Below the pieces are notes generated by a model. That model made no database searches. It saw only the letters and a program-made list of their open reading frames with translations, and had not been told where the DNA came from. Positions 1-8,450 of a stretch of DNA of 33,685 nt are shown here, piece by piece. Position 1 is the stretch's first letter, and every line of letters starts with the position of its first letter. The translations under genes and the position numbers were made by a program. The DNA comes from Methylacidiphilaceae bacterium (lineage in GTDB: Bacteria; Verrucomicrobiota; Verrucomicrobiia; Methylacidiphilales; Methylacidiphilaceae): contig JAQTUK010000004.1 in NCBI GenBank assembly GCA_028710285.1, positions 1-33,685 of the forward strand, written 5' to 3'.

Positions 1-1
1 C

Positions 2-652
2 GGTCCCTCCGTCGTTCATCTCTTCTCCTCACGGCTTTCGATGCTGCCCGCGGGAGGAGAGGAAAACGTCCGTCCTCCGGGCCGGCTCCGGCCTCCCCGC
101 GGCGAAACGGTCTTGCGCCGCCTTCTCGCCGGCTACACCGATCTCCACCCCGACGAGCTTCCTCTCCGGAAGAACCCTTGGGGCAAGCTGCTGCTCCCCG
201 ACTCGTTCGGCCTCTGGTTCAACCTGTCCCATTCCGGCGACCGGTGGATCGCCGCGGTGGCGTGTTTCCCGGTCGGGATCGACCTCGAGGCCAGGCTCCC
301 GCGCAAAGATCCTCTCCGGCTTGCCTGGCGCTTTCTTTTGCCCGAAGAGGCAGGGGTCGTCGCCGCCGCGCCGCCGGAGGCGCAGACGACGGCCTTTCTT
401 CGGACCTGGACGAAAAAGGAAGCATTCCTCAAGGGCTGCGGCATGGGCCTCTACCGCTCCCCCCGCTCCTTCCGCTTCGCCTCGCGCAAGGGGTCCTGCT
501 GGGAAACCGTCGATCCTCCGGAGGCGGATGGCGCCGCATGGACCGTGAAGAGCTGGCTTCAGGCGGACGGCTCCTTTTGCGCGCTGGCAGTCGCCCACGC
601 TCAACCGGAAAGACTGATGGTGACGATGGAGGAGTTTTGTCCTTGGGATTGA
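2..652 (+). CDS. 4'-phosphopantetheinyl transferase, Sfp/HetI type (5' end outside window)
   Basis: Transfers the phosphopantetheine arm of coenzyme A onto a serine of acyl- or peptidyl-carrier proteins in the cytoplasm. Seen: the segment LRRLLAGY, a GKLLLP stretch, the FNLSHSGD motif, the metal-binding GIDLE motif, and the catalytic WTKKEAFLKGCGMGL segment, all in the order expected for the Sfp family. The reading frame is open to the left edge. The first ATG is at 41, but the family usually has some 50 more residues before the LRRLLA segment, so the true start probably lies outside the window. No carrier protein or synthase gene is visible nearby, so the partner is unknown. Family call is firm; the start is not. 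Confidence 0.85.
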   Translation, partial: GPSVVHLFSSRLSMLPAGGEENVRPPGRLRPPRGETVLRRLLAGYTDLHPDELPLRKNPWGKLLLPDSFGLWFNLSHSGDRWIAAVACFPVGIDLEARLPRKDPLRLAWRFLLPEEAGVVAAAPPEAQTTAFLRTWTKKEAFLKGCGMGLYRSPRSFRFASRKGSCWETVDPPEADGAAWTVKSWLQADGSFCALAVAHAQPERLMVTMEEFCPWD

Positions 653-701
653 GGCTCTTCGGGCCGAAGCCCGCTTGCGCGCTTTCCATTGACGAGATCC
701 A

Positions 702-720
702 TTAGGAAAGGCTAACTTTT
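702..720 (+). promoter_or_regulatory. DtxR/IdeR/MntR-like operator upstream of the regulator gene
   Basis: The 19 bases TTAGGAAAGGCTAACTTTT match the classical iron-box sequence TTAGGTTAGGCTAACCTAA at 14 of 19 positions by hand count. The core is an inverted repeat, TTAGG-N4-GCTAA. It lies 8 bases before the start codon of a DtxR/MntR-family gene, where bound repressor would block transcription or ribosome access. Autoregulation is inferred from this position. Confidence 0.5.
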
Positions 721-728
721 TAACAGGG

Positions 729-1490
729 ATGAACGCTGCAATAGGGAAACAGAGAGGCCGCAATGGTTCGGCAAGCCTGAGCCACTCCCAGCAGGATTAT
801 TTGAAGCAGATCTTTCTTTTGAGCGCCACGTCGCGGGGTGCTACCACTCAGCTCCTGGCGGACCGAATCGGGGTCCGGCCGGCCTCGGTGACCGGGATGC
901 TCAAGAAGCTCGCCGAGGAGGGCCTGGTGGAACGAGCCCCTTATCGGGCGGTGCATTTGACCGAAACGGGTCGGCGGATCGCTGTGGAGCTCGTTCGGCA
1001 CCATCGCCTCCTGGAAGCCTTTCTTTCCCGTACGCTCGGCTATCGCTGGGACGAGGTCCACGAGGAGGCCGAAGCGCTGGAGCACGTGATCAGCGAGCGC
1101 TTCGAGCAAAAGGTCGCGGAGCTCCTGGCCCATCCCGATCGGGATCCGCATGGGGATCCGATCCCCACGCGGGAGCTGGCTTTGGAGGAAGACCAGCATC
1201 TTACCGCGCTGGCTCTCCTTCCCAAGGGGAGCCAGGGAACCATTCGCCGGGTGACCCTGCAGGATCAGGACGCGCTCAACTTGGTGGAGAAGCTGGATCT
1301 TCTCCCCGGCACCGCGATCGAAGTCGCCGGCACGCATCCCGACGGAATCTCGCTCCTGGTCGCCGGAAGCCGCTTCCTCGTCCCATCCCTTCTTGCCGCT
1401 CATCTTTTGGTCGACCACGCCCCGCCCCCATCCTCCGCGCAGCCGGAAACCAGAGAAGGAACCGGACGACCCGTGGCCCATGAGCAATGA
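729..1490 (+). CDS. mntR: DtxR/MntR-family metal-dependent transcriptional regulator (probably Mn-responsive)
   Basis: Metal-sensing repressor, 253 residues. Winged helix-turn-helix at about residues 20-80 (ADRIGVRPASVTGMLKKL), metal-binding and dimer domain at about 85-150, and an FeoA/SH3-like C-terminal domain at about 165-235. By hand alignment, Asp23 sits at Bacillus MntR Asp8 (Met10 in iron-sensing DtxR), and Glu115 of the E-A-L-E-H segment sits at MntR Glu99 (Cys102 in DtxR). His92, Glu118 and His119 match further metal ligands. This favours manganese over iron sensing. The next gene, an Nramp transporter, overlaps it by 11 bases, so this is a regulator-transporter pair. An operator-like repeat lies immediately upstream. 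The last 20 residues are low-complexity. The Shine-Dalgarno signal is poor (AGGG touching the ATG). Confidence 0.88.
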   Translation: MNAAIGKQRGRNGSASLSHSQQDYLKQIFLLSATSRGATTQLLADRIGVRPASVTGMLKKLAEEGLVERAPYRAVHLTETGRRIAVELVRHHRLLEAFLSRTLGYRWDEVHEEAEALEHVISERFEQKVAELLAHPDRDPHGDPIPTRELALEEDQHLTALALLPKGSQGTIRRVTLQDQDALNLVEKLDLLPGTAIEVAGTHPDGISLLVAGSRFLVPSLLAAHLLVDHAPPPSSAQPETREGTGRPVAHEQ

Positions 1491-2835
1491 TCCATCCCGT
1501 CGCCCGGGAGGAACGCTATGGAATCCAAAGCCGACCGAGCCGGAGTCTACGGGTCGATGGGATGCCTGGGTAAGGGAGGACGCCGGGGCAGTGCTCTCCA
1601 GCGGATCGACCGGAAAGGTCGGCCGATATGTTCCTTTCCTCGGGCCGGCCTTCATCGCGGCGATCGCCTACATCGACCCCGGCAACTACGCAACGAACAT
1701 CGAGAGTGGAACGCGGCACGGCTACCAGCTCCTCTGGGTGGTGCTCTGGTCGAACCTCATCGCCATGTTTGTCCAAGGGCTCTCGGCCAAGCTGGGAATT
1801 GTCACGGGGAAAAATCTCCCCGAATGCATCCGCGATGCTCTCCCTCATCCTCTTCTCCGTTTCGCCTACTGGCTGCAGGCCGAACTGATGGCGATCGCCA
1901 CCGATCTGGCGGAGTTCCTGGGAGCCTCCCTTGGCTTCCAGCTACTCTTCGGCATTCCGCTGGGAATCGGTGCCCTGCTGACCGGCGCCATCTCCTTCGC
2001 GATCCTCGGGCTGCGGCCGCGCGGCTTTCGCTACCTGGAGGTTCTGTTGACGGTCTTCGTAGGGTTTATCGCGGTCTGCTACGCCTTCGAGCTCTTCTGG
2101 ATCCATCCCTCGCCCTCGGCAACCCTCCACGGCCTTCTCCTTCCCAGCCTTCCCGGCGCCGAGGGAGCCTATTTGGCTGCGGGAATCATGGGAGCCACGG
2201 TGATGCCGCATGCGATCTATCTCCATTCGGCCCTCACCCAGAGGCGGATCCCCGCCCGACGGCTCGAGGAAAAGCGAAAGCTGATCCGCCTTTCGCAGAT
2301 CGACGTTTCCCTGGCAATGACGATTGCCGGCATGATCAACCTGGCCATGCTTGTCATGTCGGCCGCGGCTTTTGCCGGATCTCCTCCGGGCGAGGGGAAC
2401 AGCATCACCCAAGCCTATCGCGCCCTCTGGCCCCTGCTCGGCCAGCTCGCCGCGGCGGCCTTCGCCCTGTCTCTCCTCGCTTCCGGCCTCTCCTCGTCAG
2501 CGGTGGGAACCCTCGCGGGGCAAGTCATCATGGAGGGGTTCGTCGGCTTTGCCATTCCCATCTGGGTCCGGCGCCTGGTCACGATGCTGCCGGCGATCGC
2601 GACGATCGCCCTGGGGATCGACATGACCCAGATTCTCGTGGCTTCGCAAGTCGTCTTAAGCTTCGGCATCGCGTTCGCCCTGATCCCCCTGCTCCTCTTC
2701 ACGCAAAGCAGCCGATGGATGGGGCCGCTGCGGAATTCGGTCTGGACGGGCATAGCCGGATGGCTCATCAGCGCCGTTGTCATCGGACTCAACGTTTTTC
2801 TGCTTGCCCGGTTCCTTCTTCACGCACCTCAATAG
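1480..2835 (+). CDS. mntH: Nramp-family Mn2+/divalent metal transporter
   Basis: Proton-coupled importer of Mn2+ (and Fe2+) in the inner membrane, 451 residues. Seen: the TM1 metal-binding motif Asp66-Pro-Gly-Asn69, the TM6 motif Met242-Pro-His followed by AIYLHSALTQ, and about eleven hydrophobic segments. About 45 polar residues precede the first membrane segment, longer than usual for bacterial MntH. The ATG at 1480 was chosen because it lies inside the end of the regulator gene (stop at 1488-1490), the usual arrangement for translational coupling. An in-frame ATG at 1393 would overlap the regulator by nearly 100 bases and is less likely. Expression is probably controlled by the DtxR/MntR-type repressor encoded just before it. 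Confidence 0.92.
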   Translation: MSNDPSRRPGGTLWNPKPTEPESTGRWDAWVREDAGAVLSSGSTGKVGRYVPFLGPAFIAAIAYIDPGNYATNIESGTRHGYQLLWVVLWSNLIAMFVQGLSAKLGIVTGKNLPECIRDALPHPLLRFAYWLQAELMAIATDLAEFLGASLGFQLLFGIPLGIGALLTGAISFAILGLRPRGFRYLEVLLTVFVGFIAVCYAFELFWIHPSPSATLHGLLLPSLPGAEGAYLAAGIMGATVMPHAIYLHSALTQRRIPARRLEEKRKLIRLSQIDVSLAMTIAGMINLAMLVMSAAAFAGSPPGEGNSITQAYRALWPLLGQLAAAAFALSLLASGLSSSAVGTLAGQVIMEGFVGFAIPIWVRRLVTMLPAIATIALGIDMTQILVASQVVLSFGIAFALIPLLLFTQSSRWMGPLRNSVWTGIAGWLISAVVIGLNVFLLARFLLHAPQ

Positions 2836-2851
2836 ATGTCCTTTCTGAACT

Positions 2852-2865
2852 CTAGGAAGACCTAG
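2852..2865 (+). promoter_or_regulatory. Perfect inverted repeat between mntH and glgE (weak terminator or second DtxR-like site)
   Basis: CTAGG-AAGA-CCTAG, followed by TCTTT. The geometry (five bases, gap of four, five bases) is that of a TTAGG-N4-CCTAA DtxR/MntR core with only the outermost pair changed, and it shares TAGGAA with the site at 702-720. It could equally be a short stem-loop ending the mntH transcript. It ends 15 bases before the glgE start codon. Confidence 0.35.
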
Positions 2866-2880
2866 TCTTTCGCGGCACCT

Positions 2881-4860
2881 ATGGAAACTCGTTCCTGGCC
2901 CACCGACGGGAGACGGCGCGTCGTGATCAGCCGCATTCTTCCGGAAATCGACGATGCCCGGTTTCCGGTAAAGCGGGCTCTGGGCGAGCCGCTCCGTGTG
3001 CAGGCGCATGTCTTTTCCGACGGCCACGATCGCATCGAGGTTCGACTCCGCTATCGCCACCATGCGGAGGCCGAGTGGCGCGAGCTGCCGATGCGCGAGC
3101 TCGGCAACGACGAATGGCAAGCGGAGTTCCTCCTGGAAAAGCTCGGCTTCTACGAGTGCCAGGTCGTCGCCTGGGTCGATCATTTCGTCACCTGGCTCGA
3201 AGGTTTCCATAAAAAGGCCGACGGAGGAGAAGAGATCGGTGTCGAGCTTATCATCGGCGCCGACCTGCTTGACGCGGCGGCGCTGCGGGCACCGAAGCAG
3301 GAGGCGAAGCGGCTCCAAGAATGGGCCGCCCTTCTGCGCAACCGCTCCCTGCCGATCGGGGACCGGGGGCTGGTGGCTCGGAACCCGGCCCTGGCCGAAC
3401 TCGCTCGTCGCTTTCCCGACCGAAGCTTGGCTTCCGAGGCGCCCGGCGTGCGGAAGATCCTCGTCGATCCTCCTAAGGCCCTCTTCAGTTCTTGGTATGA
3501 GATCTTCCCGCGGTCGTGGGCGGCCGAGCCCGGCCGGCACGGAACCTTTGCGGATTGCGAGCGGCTGCTTCCGGAGATCGCCGCCCTCGGCTTCGACGTC
3601 CTCTATCTGCCCCCGATTCACCCAATCGGCCTTCTCCACCGGAAAGGAAAAAACAACACGACCCTCTCCGGGCCCGACGACGTAGGGAGCCCCTGGGCGA
3701 TCGGCTCCCAGGAAGGAGGACACAAATCCATCCATCCCGAGCTCGGGACCTGGGAAGACTTCCGGCGCTTGCAGGCGCGAGCCAAGGAGTACGGCTTGGA
3801 TCTGGCCCTGGACATCGCTCTTCAGTGCAGCCCCGACCATCCCTATGTCCGAGAACATCCCGACTGGTTTCGGTGGCGACCGGATGGGACCGTGCAGTAC
3901 GCGGAGAATCCACCCAAGAAGTACCAGGACATCATTCCCTTCGATTTTGAATGCGCGGAGTGGCGATCCTTATGGGAAGAGCTCCGGAGCATCTTCGTCT
4001 TTTGGATCGACCGCGGCGTCAGGATCTTCCGCGTGGATAACCCTCACACCAAGCCCATGGCCTTCTGGGAATGGCTGCTCGCCGATCTCAAGGGGGCCTA
4101 TCCCGACGTCATTTTCCTCTCGGAAGCCTTTACCCGCCCCAAGATTCTCTACCATCTGGCCAAATGCGGCTTCTCCCAGGGGTATACCTACTTCACCTGG
4201 CGAGCGACGCCGTCGGAGCTGCGGGAATATCTCACCGAGCTGACCTCCCCGCCGGTCCGGGAGTTCTTCCGGCCGAACTTCTGGCCGAACACTCCCGATA
4301 TCCTCCCCGTCTACCTCCAGCAGGGAGGGCGCTCCACCTTCCTGCAGCGGCTGATCCTGGCCGCAACGCTCTCCTCGAATTACGGCATCTACGGTCCCGC
4401 CTTCGAACTCTGCGTCCGGGCAGCCCTCGTGCCCGGCAAGGAGGAGTATCTCGACTCGGAAAAGTACGAGCTCCGGCACTGGGACTGGAATGCGCCGGGA
4501 AACATCAAGGCCGAGATCGCCCGGCTCAACCATATCCGGAAGACCCACCGAGCCTTGCAGCAAACCAACAACCTCCGGTTTTGCGAGATCGACAACCCAT
4601 GGCTTCTCGCGTATGCCAAGGCGAGTCCCGACCGCGGAGACGTGATTCTCATCGTGGTCAACATGGATGCCCAACCCCAATCGGGGTGGGTACGCTTCCC
4701 GGCGGAGGAGTTTGGCATCGACTCGCGGAAGCCCTTTCAGGTCAACGACCTGCTCTCCGACACGAGCTATACCTGGCATGACGGAAGCAACTACGTCCGA
4801 CTCGATCCCGCCGTCTCCCCGGCTCATCTTTTCTGGGTGACCCAATATGCGCCGGACTAG
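2881..4860 (+). CDS. glgE: Alpha-1,4-glucan:maltose-1-phosphate maltosyltransferase
   Basis: Cytoplasmic GH13 enzyme that adds maltosyl units from maltose-1-phosphate to the non-reducing end of alpha-1,4-glucan. 659 residues, normal for GlgE. Seen: N-terminal beta-sandwich region (about 1-200), then the GlgE segments WYEIFPRS, YLPPIHPIG, GSPWAIGS, EGGHK, NPPKKYQDI, the nucleophile in RVDNPHTKP (Asp386), the acid/base in FLSEAF (Glu415), and EEYLDSEKYELR. The 29-residue spacing between the two catalytic residues equals that of Streptomyces GlgE. An in-frame stop at 2863 limits the start; ATG 2881 is the first choice although it lacks a clear Shine-Dalgarno. First gene of a glgE-maltokinase-glgB operon. 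Confidence 0.96.
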   Translation: METRSWPTDGRRRVVISRILPEIDDARFPVKRALGEPLRVQAHVFSDGHDRIEVRLRYRHHAEAEWRELPMRELGNDEWQAEFLLEKLGFYECQVVAWVDHFVTWLEGFHKKADGGEEIGVELIIGADLLDAAALRAPKQEAKRLQEWAALLRNRSLPIGDRGLVARNPALAELARRFPDRSLASEAPGVRKILVDPPKALFSSWYEIFPRSWAAEPGRHGTFADCERLLPEIAALGFDVLYLPPIHPIGLLHRKGKNNTTLSGPDDVGSPWAIGSQEGGHKSIHPELGTWEDFRRLQARAKEYGLDLALDIALQCSPDHPYVREHPDWFRWRPDGTVQYAENPPKKYQDIIPFDFECAEWRSLWEELRSIFVFWIDRGVRIFRVDNPHTKPMAFWEWLLADLKGAYPDVIFLSEAFTRPKILYHLAKCGFSQGYTYFTWRATPSELREYLTELTSPPVREFFRPNFWPNTPDILPVYLQQGGRSTFLQRLILAATLSSNYGIYGPAFELCVRAALVPGKEEYLDSEKYELRHWDWNAPGNIKAEIARLNHIRKTHRALQQTNNLRFCEIDNPWLLAYAKASPDRGDVILIVVNMDAQPQSGWVRFPAEEFGIDSRKPFQVNDLLSDTSYTWHDGSNYVRLDPAVSPAHLFWVTQYAPD

Positions 4861-4893
4861 CCAGCGGGGCTTCTCTTTGGCAAGGATAGAAAG

Positions 4894-6474
4894 GTGCCCT
4901 CCGATTCCGATCCGCTGGCCGAACGGTTCTGGTTTTCCGCCGAAGGACGACGGCTGGCGGGAGAGCTTCTTCCTCCTTTTCTGCTGCGCCGCCGCTGGTT
5001 TGCCGGAAAGGCGCGTGGCATCGAGGAGGTCTGGGTGGCGGATGCCTTTCGCCTCGGTCCTCGCGAGGCGGGGCTGCGGCTCCTGCTCCTCCAGGTCCGC
5101 TTTGCCGCGGGAGAGACCGCGCTCTTTTCCCTGCCCGTCCGGCTGACCGGGGAAGCCCAGCCTGCGGGCTTTGCGGAGGGGGACCGGATCGGCCCTCTCT
5201 CCCCTGCCTCACCGCAAAACCTCTGGGAGGCAACCGGGGATCCGCTTTTCGCCCGTTCCCTGCTCGAACTCTTGGCCGAAGAGAGGGAGCTGCTTGGACC
5301 GCAAGGGATTTTGCGGGGAAGGAGAGGTCCTCTTCTGACGGAGCTGTGCGGGTCGGCGGACTTGCCAGCGGAGTCCCGTCTTCTCGGCCGCGAGCAGAGC
5401 AATAGCTCGCTCCTCTTCGGGAATCGGCTCTTTTTCAAGCTCTACCGGAAGCTCGAAGGCGGTCCGAATCCGGACGTCGAGATGCACGAGCGGCTTTCGG
5501 GAATCCTCCACTGGCCCCATGTGCCCCGCTATGGCGGGCGGCTCGACTACGAGCCGCAGAACGGCCCTCCTGTCCTGCTCGGCTTGCTGACCGAGACGGT
5601 TCCCCACCGCTGCGACGCCTGGGAACTCGCCCTGACCACGGTCAGAGAGCTTCTGACCCAGAGCGCAGGAACGACATCCGGCGTCCAAGGGCCTCTTCCC
5701 GAAAATCGCGTTTCCCGGCCGAGCTGGGAGCTTCTGGGGACGCGAACCGCGGAATTCCACCTGGCGATGGCGGGTCCGCCGGACGACCCGGCCTTTCGAC
5801 CGCAGCCATGGACCGGAGAGGAGATTCCCCTCCTCGTCGCAGAGGCCCTTGGCCTGCTCCGGCGATCCTTCGGGATGCCGGAGGGGCCCCCGCTGGCCTC
5901 CCGCAAGGGGGATGGCTCCCGGCTGGCCCAACTCTTTCCTCGGATCGAGTCCTGCTTCCGATCTCTGCTGGGGTTGCGGCCGAACCTCTGCAAGATCCGC
6001 ATCCACGGCGATTACCATCTGGGCCAAGTCCTTGTGACCGATGACGATTTCGTCCTGATCGACTTCGAGGGAGAGCCGGAGCGCTCGCTTGCCGAACGGA
6101 GGCGCATGACACTGGCTCTCCGCGACGTGGCGGGGATGATTCGCTCCTTTCACTACGCTGCCCTTGCTCCCAGCCTCCTGGGCGGCGGTTCGGCGGAGCA
6201 ACGGCTCCACCAGATCGCCGTCGCCGACGGCTGGCGGCGCGAGGCGACCCGGGCGTTCCTGGTAGGCTACTTCTCTGCTGCGGGCCACGCACCCTTCCTG
6301 CCGACGGCAACGGACACGCGGCGGACTCTCCTTGACTTCTTTCTCTTGGAGAAGGCGGTCTACGAAGTGGGCTACGAGAGGAACAACCGGCCGGCGTGGA
6401 TGGAAATTCCGCTGCGCGGCATCGAAGAACTCCTGGAAAGCAGCCGTAAATGGGAGGAGAATGGGAACTTATGA
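4894..6474 (+). CDS. mak: Maltokinase (maltose 1-phosphate-forming), Mak/Pep2 family
   Basis: Phosphorylates maltose with ATP to give maltose-1-phosphate, the GlgE donor. 526 residues. Seen: the N-terminal cap typical of maltokinases, including RRRWFAGKAR at about residue 30, and a C-terminal aminoglycoside-phosphotransferase-like kinase lobe with the catalytic motif HGDYHLGQ (Asp373) and the metal-binding DFEGEP (Asp390). The start is GTG at 4894, with AAGGA seven bases upstream; there is no better ATG. It follows glgE by 33 bases, and its stop overlaps the glgB start as ATGA. In many bacteria this protein is fused to or adjacent to trehalose synthase TreS. No treS is present here, so the maltose source must be encoded elsewhere. 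Confidence 0.92.
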   Translation: MPSDSDPLAERFWFSAEGRRLAGELLPPFLLRRRWFAGKARGIEEVWVADAFRLGPREAGLRLLLLQVRFAAGETALFSLPVRLTGEAQPAGFAEGDRIGPLSPASPQNLWEATGDPLFARSLLELLAEERELLGPQGILRGRRGPLLTELCGSADLPAESRLLGREQSNSSLLFGNRLFFKLYRKLEGGPNPDVEMHERLSGILHWPHVPRYGGRLDYEPQNGPPVLLGLLTETVPHRCDAWELALTTVRELLTQSAGTTSGVQGPLPENRVSRPSWELLGTRTAEFHLAMAGPPDDPAFRPQPWTGEEIPLLVAEALGLLRRSFGMPEGPPLASRKGDGSRLAQLFPRIESCFRSLLGLRPNLCKIRIHGDYHLGQVLVTDDDFVLIDFEGEPERSLAERRRMTLALRDVAGMIRSFHYAALAPSLLGGGSAEQRLHQIAVADGWRREATRAFLVGYFSAAGHAPFLPTATDTRRTLLDFFLLEKAVYEVGYERNNRPAWMEIPLRGIEELLESSRKWEENGNL

Positions 6475-8450
6475 GGCAAGGAGACACTGACAGGCAGGCC
6501 GACACGAAAGAAGAAAGGCGCGCCGCGAAGGCCGCCGTGCGTCCAAAAGAGCTTCCCGAGGTTTGGGGAGAGACCGACACGTATCTCTTCCGCCAAGGCG
6601 ACCACTTCCGGCTCCACGAGAAGCTCGGCGGCCATTTGCTCTCCTGGAAGGGGCAAAGAGGCGCCTACTTTTCGGTCTGGGCGCCCAACGCCGAGGAAGT
6701 CTCCTTGGTGGGAGATTTCAACGAGTGGGATCCGGATGCAACCCCGATGGCCCTCCGCGAGGACCAGACCGGCGTTTGGGAAGCGTTTGTCCCCGAGCTC
6801 GAGAGCGGCATCCTCTACAAGTACTTCATCCGCTCGAAGCTCCATGGCCTCACCGCCGAGAAAAGCGATCCCTACGCCTTCCTGTGGGAGGTGCCTCCCC
6901 GGAGCGCATCGGTGCTCTGGGATCTTTCCTACGAGTGGAGCGATCGCGAATGGATGGAAAACCGGCAGCAAAGAAACGCGATCAACGCTCCCTGGTCGAT
7001 CTACGAGGTGCACCTCGGGTCGTGGCGACGGGTCCCGGAAGAGGGCCATCGGCCCCTCACCTACCGGGAGCTCGCCCCCCAGCTGGCCGCCCATGTCAAG
7101 GCGATGGGCTTTACCCATGTGGAGCTTTTGCCCATCATGGAGCATCCGTTTTCCGGCTCCTGGGGCTATCAGACGATCGGATACTTCGCGCCGACCAGCC
7201 GCTTCGGCACTCCCCAGGATTTCATGTACTTCGTCGAATATCTCCACCAGCAAGGGATCGGGGTGATCCTCGATTGGGTCCCTTCCCACTTCGCCACGGA
7301 TGGGCACGGCTTAGGGCTTTTCGACGGCACCCACCTCTATGAGCACGCCGATCCTCGCCAGGGGTTTCATCCCGACTGGGGGAGCTACATCTTCAACTAC
7401 GGCCGCAACGAGGTCCGCTCTTTCCTCCTGAGCAGTGCCCGTTTCTGGCTCGAGAAGTACCACGTGGATGGTTTTCGGATCGATGCCGTCGCCTCGATGC
7501 TCTATCTCGACTACTCCCGGCGACAGGGGGAGTGGATCCCCAACCGGTACGGAGGAAACGAAAACCTCGAGGCGATCAGCTTTCTCCGCTCCCTGAGCGA
7601 GCAGCTCTACCAGGAATTTACCGGCATCCAGCTCATCGCCGAAGAGTCGACCTCCTATCCGATGGTGAGCCGCCCAGCCTACATGGGTGGCTTGGGCTTT
7701 GGATTCAAGTGGAACATGGGATGGATGCACGACACCCTCTACTACTTCTCACTCGATCCGATTTATCGGAAATACCACCAGCACTGCCTGACCTTCAGCG
7801 CTTGGTATGCCTGGCACGAAAACTTCATTCTTCCCCTCTCCCACGACGAGGTCGTCCACGGTAAGGGCTCGCTGCTCGCCAAGATGCCTGGCGACGACTG
7901 GCAGAAGTTCGCCAACCTGCGGGCGCTCTTCGGTTACATGTTTTTCTTCGTCGGCCACAAGCTGCTCTTCATGGGCGACGAGTTTGGACAGCCGAACGAG
8001 TGGTACCACGAAGTCAGCCTCGACTGGCACTTGGCTTCCGAGGGGCTGCACCACCAGCTGCTCCAGTGGGTCCGATCCTTGAACCAGCTCTATGTACACG
8101 AGCGAGCCTTGTACGAGGACAACTTCACCGGCCACGGCTTCTCATGGGTCGACTTCACAGACGGGGAAAGCAGCGTGGTCAGCTTTCTGCGGAGATCCAA
8201 AGATGAACGGGAGCAGATTCTCTGCGTCTTCAACCTGACCCCGATCCCCCGCATCGGCTACCGGGTCGGCGTTCCCTTCGCCGGATATTGGCGCGAGATC
8301 GCCAACAGCGACGCTTGCGAATTCGGAGGGAGCGGCATGGGGAACTTGGGCGGTCTTGAGGCCGATTGGCTCCCGTGGCAGGGGCAGCCCCACTCGCTCA
8401 ACCTGACGCTGCCCCCCATCTCCGCATCCGCGTTCAAACGGGTCGTCTAG
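6471..8450 (+). CDS. glgB: 1,4-alpha-glucan branching enzyme
   Basis: Makes alpha-1,6 branches in the glucan that GlgE elongates; cytoplasmic GH13. 659 residues. Seen: N-terminal CBM48 domain (YFSVWAPNAEEVSLVGDFN), then the GH13 barrel with VELLPIMEHP, DWVPSHF, the nucleophile in DGFRIDAVAS (Asp338), the acid in LIAEEST (Glu391), and LPLSHDEVVHGKGS. The Asp-Glu spacing of 53 equals that of E. coli GlgB (405/458). Start choice: ATG 6471 overlaps the maltokinase stop (ATGA) with GGAGGA 12 bases upstream; an in-frame ATG at 6450 is possible but has no ribosome site. Third gene of the operon. Its stop codon shares the CTAG tetramer with that of the convergent downstream gene. Confidence 0.96.
   Translation: MRQGDTDRQADTKEERRAAKAAVRPKELPEVWGETDTYLFRQGDHFRLHEKLGGHLLSWKGQRGAYFSVWAPNAEEVSLVGDFNEWDPDATPMALREDQTGVWEAFVPELESGILYKYFIRSKLHGLTAEKSDPYAFLWEVPPRSASVLWDLSYEWSDREWMENRQQRNAINAPWSIYEVHLGSWRRVPEEGHRPLTYRELAPQLAAHVKAMGFTHVELLPIMEHPFSGSWGYQTIGYFAPTSRFGTPQDFMYFVEYLHQQGIGVILDWVPSHFATDGHGLGLFDGTHLYEHADPRQGFHPDWGSYIFNYGRNEVRSFLLSSARFWLEKYHVDGFRIDAVASMLYLDYSRRQGEWIPNRYGGNENLEAISFLRSLSEQLYQEFTGIQLIAEESTSYPMVSRPAYMGGLGFGFKWNMGWMHDTLYYFSLDPIYRKYHQHCLTFSAWYAWHENFILPLSHDEVVHGKGSLLAKMPGDDWQKFANLRALFGYMFFFVGHKLLFMGDEFGQPNEWYHEVSLDWHLASEGLHHQLLQWVRSLNQLYVHERALYEDNFTGHGFSWVDFTDGESSVVSFLRRSKDEREQILCVFNLTPIPRIGYRVGVPFAGYWREIANSDACEFGGSGMGNLGGLEADWLPWQGQPHSLNLTLPPISASAFKRVV

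Noticed and set aside
3485-3913. Long open frames antisense to glgE and, similarly, to maltokinase, xoxF and the kinase gene
   Set aside because: High GC content keeps antisense frames open; their translations lack domains and mirror codon bias of the real genes.
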